Shown here piece by piece: positions 10,201 through 22,200 of a DNA stretch of 64,000 nucleotides. Positions within the stretch are counted from its first letter, which is position 1. The number at the start of each line of letters is the position of its first letter. This stretch comes from Limnoperna fortunei. Taxonomy: Eukaryota > Mollusca > Bivalvia > Mytilida > Modiolidae. A program made the translations under genes and the position numbers. The notes beneath the pieces were generated by a model. The model was not told the DNA's origin. It saw only the letters and a list, made by a program, of their open reading frames with translations, and did not search any database. The DNA is taken from positions 100,741,178 through 100,805,177 of the forward strand of contig OX104111.1 of NCBI GenBank assembly GCA_944474755.1, written 5' to 3'.

Positions 10201-13200
10201 TTTTGTGCAGTCATTAAATAATTTGAGCAAGGATTGGCTGACTTGTTAGATAACAATAAAATGTTTGCATTTCATGTGACATGTATAGCTGTGAACTATT
10301 ACCATGGTGTGCTGCCTTTACCAAAGTCCAAGCCTGTCTGATGTGTTTGTTTGTTTCAAATAACACACATAAGACAAAAAACCTTTTTTTATGTTTATAT
10401 TAAAAAATTTTTCATGGGTACATGCCCGCTTCAACTTTTGTGTATTGGCTTTGACATCACTTTGTGTATTGGCTTTGTGCATATTAATATGCCATTCATT
10501 AAAATCTTTGTAAAAAAATTGTTAAAACTAGGTAATTATTTTGTTTATCAGATTTTTTTCAGTTTCTACCATTTAGTGTAATGAATAACTCTCATTCGTT
10601 TTTTCTTATTTTATTTGGTTGTAAAATAAGTTTGGCTGTTCACAGCTAAGTAATCCACAAATTGTTGTATTTTTTCATTTAGTTTTTATTATGTTTGTAA
10701 TAAAGTTATAAAAAGACATATATGGGGTCATGAACAAAAATAATTATGCTTTGATGCTAAAATCTGGTCTAAAAAAAACCATCTATCATAATTCATATAA
10801 AAATTTTAATAATAATCTGTTTTATTGTTTTCCTTTGAAATGTAAGACTGGTTGCCTGTGTCTGATACTAGAACTTTATATATATTAAATTTAAATAATG
10901 AGCAGCTTACCGAATGTGTGCCATGTAACAGTCCATACACCACTTAGCATGTCTTAATGAACTGTGTGTGGATGTGGCTCACATTTTGGGAACATTTCTA
11001 TACTGTAGATTCATATTTTAATTTATTTAAAACTGTCCCAGGTAACACAATTTTAAAGTTTTTAAAAGAAATTAATTTATATTGTAAAATTTAAAGTATC
11101 TGATAATTGTGATGCTTCATACTTTTTAGTGTTTCAATTGCCTTTTTATCTGTATATATTCTCATATTATTGTATGAGATTTATGTTTTAATGTTAAGAA
11201 ATGGATGTTCTACTAATTACTATTAAATTATAATAATTTTCACGACCTAAATAGGGGCCTCGGTGGCCGATTGGTCAAGGTAGTTCGTCTACTATTGATC
11301 ACGTGGTCTGTCAACACTGAGATTGAGGGTTCGATTCTCACTGCAGGCAGGGTGTACTCGACTCCAATCTTAATTGACAAGGATTGCCAGTTTTCCTACC
11401 GCAGGTCGGGGGTTCTCTCCGGGTACTCCCGCTTCCTCCCCCAATAAAAACTGGACGCCATGAAATAGCTGAAAAATTGCTGAAAGTGGCGTTAAAACAC
11501 CATTCAAACAAACAAAAACAAACGACCTAAATATAGCTAAAATTTGCTTGCTGGACATCAAACATCAATCAATCAATAAATTAATCAATCAACTATATAT
11601 TAAAACTGTTTTTGTAGTTATTCCTGATGTTCCAGAGACAAGATTACATTCTTTAGTTCAGCTGTTGACACCTCCAAGACCTTTACATGGGATTTTGCTT
11701 ATCGTCAGTGGTGCCATCAGTACTTGGATCTGCTGTAATGTTGTTGGAGAAAGATACATAAAACTTTCAGTCCAAGTCAATGAGAGGTACAATACAATCA
11801 AGTGAATACTGTGATTTTCCATGAATTTGCAGATAAGTGGGAAATGCATGTTCTGTTTTTATGTTGTAAGAATCGTGCAAATTTGATGCTGCCTACGATA
11901 ATACCATGAATCATATTTCCTCCCAAAATTCAAGTGATAATGCAGTACATTTATTTTTTTATCTATTAATGGAGAATTTTTTTTTTAAATGGCACTGAAA
12001 TTAACGTTATATATGTATATTAATTGAAACTTTGTTTTCCCAGTTTTATTGTCATTTTGACTGCCTACAACAATTAAAAAAATCAAAAGTTTATGTCATA
12101 TTTATTATTATATTATTCAGATTTGTATAATCCACAATTTATATGGAATACCTCTCATGTATACAGATTACACATATAATTAGGCAAACCCAAGACTTTG
12201 TGTGGCACCCACAAATCCTGAGGGAAGTTAAAAATCCACTCAAATTTGCATGGGAAGAAATTTAGTCTATATTTGGCAGAATTTGATTGGATGTATTGTG
12301 ATGCACATGTGTAGGCAACAGCATACCTCTACTATAGGCCATGCAGGATATTTTCATTTGTTAATAGGTGAATTTATGTAAAGTTGACTATTTACATTTC
12401 TGTATGGTATTTCCAGAATACATTTATATACTTATGTGTGTCTGCCAAGAAAATGCAATGATAGAATTCACACAGAGTAATATCAGGTAGGGTGTTATTC
12501 AGATACTGTAATTAGTCACATATGTCAGAGACAATAGAAACCATTTCCTTTCTGTTTTTCAGTGACAGATACATGTTAAATGAATACCATCTGTTCCTGG
12601 TAATATATGGATTGTACACTGGTTTCATGTTCTTGATATTTTTCTATGTTCAACAAAGCAACTACTTACAATTCTATGTTCTTCAGGTGAGTACTTGAGC
12701 TGTCTAATTAATTCTATGTTCTTCAGGTAAGTACTTGAGCTGTCTAATTAATTCTATGTTCCTCAGCTGTCTTATTAATTCTATGTTCTTCAGGTAAGTA
12801 CTTGAGCTGTCGAATTAATTCTATGTTCTTCAGGTAAGTACTTGAGCTGTCTAATTAATTCTATGTTCTTCAGGTAAGTACTTGAGCTGTCTAATTAATT
12901 CTATGTTCTTCAGGTAAGTACTTCAGCTGTCTAATTAATTCTATGTTCTTCAGGTAAGTACTTCAGCTGTCTAATTTAGTAAACCAATTATAATCAACTG
13001 GTTGAAATTGTAATTTATTTGGAAATTTTAACACATTAGTTTTAGTGTAAAATCAAAGAAATTTAAGTTAATGATTTTTACAATAAATTCAGTCTTATTC
13101 ACGTTTCAAAGCATCTTTTATGTGTTTATTTTGTAATGCACATTAATTTTGTATAAGTAACTGTAGTCATCCTAGATGTGAATTTACAAAAGTGTTTAAA

Positions 13201-16200
13201 TAGTTTTTGTGTTACCACACGACCTTAAAAGCGGGAAAAGACATGGAATTTGTTTTGCCTTTTCCAGGTCAGGGAAAAGTCCAGGAATTTCATATAAATT
13301 GAAAGGTGATCCAGATTGCACATTTACCTTGCCCATTTATTTTACAAAGCTTTGCTGTCTTGTTACTTTTAAAGGAGCAAGATGATTTTAAACTCCGTTT
13401 TGAATCAGGAAACATGTATAAAGAGTTGTGATGTTTGTTTGTTTGAATGATGTTTAACGCCACTTTCAGCAATTTTTCAGCTATTTCATGGCATCCAGTT
13501 TTTAGCTCACCTGACCCGAAGGGTCATGTGAGCTATTGCCATCACTTGGCGTCCGTCGTCGTCCGTCGTCGTCGTCGTTGTCGTCGTTAACTTTTCTTCA
13601 AAAATCTTCTCCTCCAAAACCACTGAAGGGATTGCTTTGAAACTTTGCATACATCATCAGTAAAATGCCCTCTACCAAGTTTGCCCAAATCATGGCCTCA
13701 GACCAACCAACATGGCCGCCATGGCTAAAAATAGAACAGAGGGGTCAAAATACAGTTTTTTGCTTATAGTTCAAAAAGTATAACAGATACAGGAAAACCG
13801 AACAGACCTCCATTCTTCAGCATCTAAAGCTCTACAAAACACTCCATTGGGTCAAAGTTGTATGATGACTCCTTGTAGGAGTTATTGCCCTTTAATTGTC
13901 AAAATTGATGATTTTTGCCATTTTTGCCTCAAAATCTTGAAAATTATTAGAACTAGAGAAAAAGTTAGCATTGCTTAATTGTTCTGCTCTATGAGGGCTA
14001 CAAAAATGACTTAAGGGTCAAGATTGTCTGATTAACCGTTTAAGAGTTATTCCCCTTGAACTGTTTTTTTTAATCGGTTTTAATTGATTTTTTAAAATCT
14101 TCTCCTCCGAAACAACTGAAAGTACTGCTTTGAAACTTTGTACACATCATCTGTCAAATGTCCTCAACCAAGTTTGCACCAACCATGGCTGCAGATTAAC
14201 CAACATGGCCAGCAAGGCTAAAAATATGATGGGGGGGGGGGCGGTAAAATACAGTTTTTGGCTTATATTTAAAAAAGTGTAACAGATACTGGAAAACCAA
14301 AGAGACATGCCTTCATCTGCATCAAAAGCTCTACGAAACACTCCATTGGGTTGAAGTTGTATGATGACTCCTTATAGGAGTTATTGCCCTTTAATTGTCG
14401 AAATTGATTATTTTTGACATTTTTGCCTCAAAATCTTGAAAATTATTAGAACTAGAGAAAAAGTTAGCATTGCTTAATTGTTCTGCTCTATGAGGGCTAC
14501 AAAAATGACTTTAGGGTCAAGATTGTCTGATGAACCGTTTAGGAATTATTCCTCTTGAACATTTTTTTAATCAAATTTACTTGATTTTAACAAATCTTCT
14601 CCTCTTAAACCAATGAAAGGACTGCTTTGAAACATTGCATACATCATCTTTAGGATGTCCTCTACCAAAATTGTCTAAATCATGACACCTGACTACCTAC
14701 ATAGCTACGTTGGATTAAAATAGAAAAAATGATAAAAGGGGGGGGGGGGTCGAGAAAGTTTTCGACTGATAGTTAAAAAAGTATAACAGGTATAGAAAGT
14801 TTGAAGTGAACCTCCCTTCTCCCTCTAACCATCAAAAGATCCTCCTTATAGGAGTTATTTCACTTAAAAGGTCAAAATTAATGATTTTTGCAGAAGTGTT
14901 GGGCAATTCCTTATAGCAAAGAAAAGCTGGATAAAAAAGGGTTGTTTGGTTTCAGGTTCAGGTGAGCGATACAGGCTCCTGGGAGCCTCTAGTTATTGGG
15001 TAGGAAGCCCGAGTACATGCATGCTGCCCATATGGATGTGTGTGCTGCCCATTAGACTTGTTTGCTTCCCATGTGGACATGTGCTGCCCATATGCATGTG
15101 TGCTGCCAATGTGGATGTGTGCTACCCATGTGGACTTGTGTGCTGCCCATATGGACACATGTTTTTCCCATGTGGACCTGTGGTGCCCATGTGTATGTGT
15201 GTGCTGACCATATGCATGTGTGCTGCCCATGTGGATTTGTGCTGCCCATATGCATGTGTGCTGCCCGTGTGGACGTATGCTGCCCATATGCATGTGTGCT
15301 GCCCATGTGGATGTGTTCTGCCCATATGCATGTGTGCTGCCCATGTGGACGTGTGCTGCCCATATGCATGTGTGCTGCCCATGTGGACGTGTGCTGCCCA
15401 TATGCATGTGTGCTGCCCATGTGGACGTGTGCTGCCCATTTGCATGTGTGCTGCCCATGTGGACGTGTGCTGCCCATATGCATGTGTGCTGCCCATGTGG
15501 ACGTGTGCTGCCCATATGCTTGTGTGCTGCCCATGTGGACGTGTGCTGCCCATATGCATGTTTGCTGCCCATGTCGACGTGTGCTGCCCATATGCATGTG
15601 TGCTGCCCATGTGGACATGTGCTGCCCATATGCATGTGTGCTGCCCATGTGGACGTGTGCTGCCCATATGCATGTGTGCTGCCCATGTGGACGTGTGCTG
15701 CCCATATGCATGTGTGCTGCCATGTGGACGTGTGCTGCCCATATGGACGCGTGTTCTGCTGATTTAGACCTGTGTGCAGCACATGTGGACATGTGGAAAA
15801 AGCAAACCTGAGTTTTTGGGTGAATCTACATGTTTTGTGCTCAGGACTAGGCCTTGGTATAAAAATGTTTTTAATTCGCTTATCAGTGGTCACATATAAA
15901 TTGTTTGTACTTTACGGGCTGTAATATTATTTGTGTATCTATTCATGATCATTATATGCATATTCACACTTTTTCTGATACCGTTTTTAATACTCACATT
16001 TCAGCAGAGTAAATTTTTCCAAATCCGAGGTCAGATAGTTGACGTTTTGATGAAATCAGTGCAGTGTGTGATGAAACAGACGATGTATTTCTATCCAGGG
16101 TATTGGTTGCTTGGTAAGGGTCAGAGTTCAGCGTGTTATTGTTTTGATCAAATAGTACACTTAAAATGTACACCAAACACAAAGGTTATTGGTCAGACAA

Positions 16201-19200
16201 TCAGTAGTAAAACACATTTTTTCTGGTACATTAGTTGAAAGATCATAATCAAAGGTCTTGATATCAAAACATATTCCTAATATGTTTTGTTCTTTTTGTT
16301 TGAAACATTTTTTGACAGCAAATATTCTTGCCTTGAGCGTATGCTAAAAAATAAAGTAATTAAAAATGTTTGCTGAAATTAAAGAAATTATATCTAGTTT
16401 CAGTTTATTAAGTTATCTGTTTAAAAAGGTTTCATTGATCTTGACAGAAGTTTTGTACTGCATACATACTGAAAAAGATATTCAAACAATTTAATTTTTA
16501 ATGTAAAAAATATTTCACAAACATTAATAGTGCTTTACAGTCTAGCTACAATAATGTAGCTCCTATTTTTTTTTTTTTTATGGACAGAGCTACAAAGAGG
16601 TCCCATTAAGCCGGGAGTGATTCACACCCGGGGGTTTTATGCATATAATAAGCTATTTAACTGTTTCCCTAAATTGCTACATACTTTTTTATGTATTTGC
16701 AGTTTAACTGATATTTCCACAACACCGTATTCGTTAGTTTTATCACTTTATTCGTAATCATGGCATTGTTAACAAAATATGAATTCCGGAAGTGCATAAT
16801 TTCGATAATATCGGAATCGATTTGGTAAAAAAATGTAATTCCGGATGATTTCAGCTGCATTCATTTGCATTATGATTATGTCCCTTGTTACAAATTTTAC
16901 CGATACGATTCCGAAATTCTACACTCCACAATTTTAATTATGTCAACAATGCCACGATTAAGAAAAAGTGTTAAAATTATTTAATTAGACCTTGTAGACA
17001 TATCAGATGAACGGCGAAGGAAAGAAAACATAGTTATTAAATAAACACAAAGGTTAAATAGCGGAAAATATGTGTAAATCTCAAAAGTGTTTTTGCTCCA
17101 TTACGAGTAATGGGACCTCTTTGTAGCTCCGTCCATAAAAAAAAGGAGCTACATTATTGTAGCTATTTACAGTCAAGTGCAACTGTAAATATATAAATAT
17201 ACCCTTGGGGAGAATCTGGCTGGAAATAAACTCCTGAGTAGGATCAGGCTGGAAATAGACCCCCTGGGGAAATTCTGGCTGGAAATAGACCCCTAAGGAG
17301 AATCTAGTGAAGTTTAATTGAAAAAATGGTACAGTTGAAAATTTGACAAAATGCTAATAATTACAGAAGCTATAACCATGGAATAAATGACAATAAAAAA
17401 TATGTACGTGTTCTACCACATTGTGAAGTAGAAAAATGTTTCACACAAAAACAGCTTGTATCACAATGTAAAATTGATCTTAAATGAAAGGTTTTTTTAT
17501 TCCAGGACATTTGCCCAAAGATTGGATTATCCATAATTTGTCTCTTTTCAGGTAAATATGCATCATGTTAATTAAATAGTATGTTTAAATGTTATATCTA
17601 CAACAGTTCCCCATATTAATTTATAATTTTTAATTGTTGACATTTTATATCTATGTAATTGATTGCCTGAGGATGTTCCAGAAAATAATATCCTTCCTGA
17701 AAGGCATCGAGGTGTCACTTAAATCCATGTTTTCTGATATAGTGCTGGAACAGAATGAAAACTTGAAGTGGTTTTTACAAGTAAGCTGTTTTGAAGTGAG
17801 TTTTTATATTCCTGCTACAAGGAAACTGGGTATATAGTGGTCATCTTGTCTGTCCGCCCGTCTTTCAGTTTGTCCATCCGAATTTGGTTTCCATATGATA
17901 ATTCAAAAAGCTTGCATCAGATTTGAATGAAACTTTGTGATTGTTACATATCAGGTTTGTAGGAAGCCTGTTGATTTTGGGGAAAATCCTTTAAATTTCA
18001 AGGTCACAGTCAACAAAAAAATGTTAGAAATAAAAAAAAAAAATGGGCGTTTCTGGACAATTTCTCAAAATGTTTGCATGTTATTTCAATGAAACTTGGG
18101 AAAATAGTTTCATATTGGATGGATCAGAAGCCTATCAATTTTTGGGAAAATCCGTCAATTTCAAAGTCGCATTTTCCAAAAAATGTTGAAATTTTCGCAA
18201 AAAAAAAAGTTTCGGATAATAACTCAAAAAGTGTGCATTTTTTGTTTCAATGAAACTTATGGATATGAATAGATATTAGTTGTGTAAGAAGTCAAATACT
18301 TCTAGAGGAAATCAGTCAATGGTCACGGTCACCAGTTTACAAAAATGTAATAAAGTTTTACAAAAAAGTTCTGCAAAATTTTAAGGGTATCAGTGATCGC
18401 TAGATCAACTTTTTCTAGTTCTGGTTTTTACCTGGCTTATTAGAGTGTGCTATTGTCATTTTGTCATTTATAGTTTTGTATATTGTCGCAAGCCTGGTCT
18501 TCATTTGATGTTCCTTAAGTGTTAGCCAGTTTAGACATTTCAGAAACGCTGTTGTGACGTAGGCAGTCATAGTGGGAAGATCTTCTTTTCAATGATTCTA
18601 ATTTGTAAATATTATCTGTTGTGTTATGGTCCAAGACATTATGGGTATTGTGGTGGCTTATCTGTGTTTGTTCCACTTCAGGTTGGATTGAAGTGAAACA
18701 CCAAGACATTTGACATAGTCTACACTTTCCAGAATGTGTCCATGTTATATAAAAAATGACATAAAAATGTTCTGGTTTCTGTTTTGTTGTAATACTGGTC
18801 ATGTTGCAGTTATCAGGATTGAAGGCCTTTGAAAAAAAGGTTTTTTACATCCTACCGAATAAATGTATCAGTATAAAACAACCAAGGTCTAATGAAACCA
18901 ATTAATATTCGCATAAGCAAACTTTCTCGGTTTTTATTCAATGGACTTATCGTGGATGCAAACTTTCATGAAATTAATATCATTGAAAATAAATATTCTT
19001 GTTGTAAAGAAAAGGGGCACTCATTACATTTGAATTGTTGTTCCATTAACTTTTGCTTTTTGTCGGTATTTATAGCTGACTGATTCACATTAACACAAAC
19101 TCAAGTACATGCATTTACTTAATATATTTAATTTATAAAAATGAAAATAAACAAATTATCAAAATTGTTTTTGCAGAACTAATTCATTTCATTGAATGCA

Positions 19201-22200
19201 CATATTTAAATAGAATAATTGTAAGTCGACTGTTTTAATTAACTGTTTTTCCTTAATGGCCCAGTCATGCCTATGTTAATTACAGATTTGATTAATGGTA
19301 ATAAAACTTATGTTAAAGTTGTTTTCACAAATGGCTATTACCCTTTTGATCTTTTGAATTTGACAACTGACAAAATTATTTTTTAAAATTAATTCCTTTT
19401 TTTTTTATGTTCCAAGCGGTGGCAATAATGAGGCTAGAAGATAATAGACAAGAAAACTTTTGATGCAAAGCATCAGTTCACCGCCGATTTGTTCTGCATT
19501 CTGCACGCGTTTGTCAAAATGATTTGAAAAAAAAATTACGGGATGCATTTTAAAGCATGTTTATACCTATGTTACAGAGGTTATTTTTATGTTCTTTGCA
19601 ATTATATTGTAATGTGCCAAAGCTTTAAGTTAATATTTTGTTCAAATTATACATTAACAGCATATACTTTAGACCCAAAAGTGTGTTTTTCTTAGAGGCT
19701 GTATTATCTATAATCAAACGTTTCGAACCTTGAATATGTGTTTTTCTATCTGTTTGCATTTGCTTCAATGCAAAATACATATCATCTCGACAATATGGCA
19801 ATTAGAGAAAATAATCTCAATTTTTAGATTTGATTAAAAAAATTGTACGTGTAGAGGATCAGAAGAATAAATAATCACAAGTTGTTTTTATATAATATAA
19901 AAGCTTGTGTAGCAGACATCTCAGATTTTCAATCGAACTAAAAACACACAATTTCTAAGGGACTATCTAATGAACATTCGCTTAGAAAGAATTGCAATTT
20001 CTAAACAGAAGGCATTTTAACTTTTCCCCCCATAAGGTTCTATGTAAAGCTAAGTCCTGCTGTTGTTTGCTAATTTGAATTGCCGATTTCTAAATTTGCG
20101 CACATGTAATCTTTTGTCATATATATTAAATCACAAATATACTTAAATTAAAACTAATATTTAAGTTGTTCAATTAAATTATTGACATAACATTTATATA
20201 TTGAATCTTACAAAAGCGGCATACTCCGGAATTATATAAACAAAATTGCCTTCTATTCTGGTTTCCGATTTTTCAAACCTACGCTCTTCGATAGAACTAT
20301 CACCGAATTATACAGTACCAGGATAAAAATGGTCTCCCTCTATTATTAACTTCCGTAAATAGAATACCAACAAAATTTGTTATTACATGAAACTTTGATA
20401 TTACCCAAGCATTTTTGCAGTCGAAACTTAGCTATCATCTTGATTTTTCACTCAAGTTAAATGATTGACATTTTTGTAGCAAATTTCTGTTCATTTATGG
20501 TAACTAAGTGTACTTAGAAATATTTTCTCCTTTATCCATTGTTAGCAACGAAAGTGAATACAAATATATCACCACCCTCCTGGGCGGCGATAATTACAAG
20601 CAAATATCCAGACAAAACTAAGAAAGATAACTAAGTTTTATCAACAGGAAGTTGTCATTGTGAAATCATAATTTAGTATCCCCATATAAGGTTTTAACAA
20701 AAATTTGGTATTTTACATTACTATGACCCACATAATGCATTTCCTCCTACCTTTTCACGGATATAAACTTTCGCAATCGTAACCTCTTGCAAAAGGCACA
20801 GAAGTTTATATCGCATAAAATTATTGGTTACAGTGAACTGGTTACCACTAAGATTAAATAAGATACTGGGATAAGTAATAATAAACCAAAGTTTGCGAAG
20901 TAATCTGAGTTTGACATCTTTGTAAAATTTGCAACTTTGTGGGATTGAAAAACTATTTAGTTAAATCAGGATAACAAAAGAATCTGATTTAGGAATTTTT
21001 GGTAATATAATTGGGGAAAAATAAGTTTTTTGTCTCGCCTGCGACGAAAGTCGCTGGAGGCGAGACATATGTATGGGAATCCGGCGGCGGCGGCGTAAAC
21101 ACTTGACATCTTGCTTCATATCTTTGTAAGCCCAAGCCCTAGGTCCATCAAATTTGGTCCAGAGGTAGCTTATGATGAGTACTTGCCAGTCAGTCACCTG
21201 TCACCTGACCTTGACCTCAATTTCACAGTCCAGTGACTACGTTAAAGTTTTTGGGTTACGACAGTTCCTCTGTAACTATGCATGGTAGGATGACAATATT
21301 TGGTGTATAGGTTGCTGATGACTAGTACATGACTGTCTGGTAGGTGTCACTTGACCTTGACCTCAATTTCACGGTCCAGCGACTACGTTAAAGTTTTTGG
21401 GTTACGACAGTTCCTCTGTAACTACGCATGGTAGGATGACAATATTTGGTGTATAGGTTGCTGATGACTAGTACATGACTGTCTGGTAGGTGTCACCTGA
21501 CCTTGACCTCAATTTCACGGTCTAGCGACTACGTTAAAGTTTTTGGGTTACGACAGTTCCTCTGTAACTACGCATGGTAGGATGACAATATTTGGTGTAT
21601 AGGTTGCTGATGACTAGTACATGACTGTCTGGTAGGTGTCACCTGACCTTGACCTCAATTTCACGGTCCAGCGACTACGTTAAAGTTTTGGGGTTACGAC
21701 AGTTCCTCTGTAACTACGCATGGAAGGATGACAATATTTGGTGTATAGGTTGCTGATGACTAGTACATGACTGTCTGGTAGGTGTCACCTGACCTTGACC
21801 TCAATTTCACGGTCCAGCGACTACGTTAAAGTTTTGGGGTTACGACAGTTCCTCTGTAACTATGCATGGTAGGATGACAATATTAGGTGTATAGGTTGCT
21901 GATGACTAGTACATGACTGTCTGGTAGGTGTCACCTGACCTTGACCTCAATTTCACGGTCCAGCGACTATGTTAAAGTTTTTGTATTAGGACAGTTCCTC
22001 TGTAACTATGCATAGTATGGTGACAATATTTGGTATACAGGCCGCTGCTCATAATTAATGCTATTAACGTAATGCTTATGACGAAATTTATTTTCGTTAC
22101 CGATGCGGAATTCAGGCGAGACGTTTTTCTGTGTCCACACTTGTTATTAGGCATTAGGCAGAACATCTGCCTGGCAGGAAGCTGTAAAAAATTGAGGCAA

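Noticed and set aside
14946..15893. Long open frames of 180-311 codons on both strands over the minisatellite
   Set aside because: They follow from a stop-free 19-bp unit read in every phase; no start context, splice logic or protein family.
17634..17837. 67-codon frame ending near a TTACAA|GTAAGC donor in NDC1 intron 7
   Set aside because: No acceptor in suitable phase was found, and the conserved NDC1 alignment runs directly from exon 7 to exon 8. A cassette exon is not excluded.
21190..22035. CRISPR array
   Set aside because: Regular spacing reflects whole-unit tandem repetition without unique spacers, in a eukaryotic genome.
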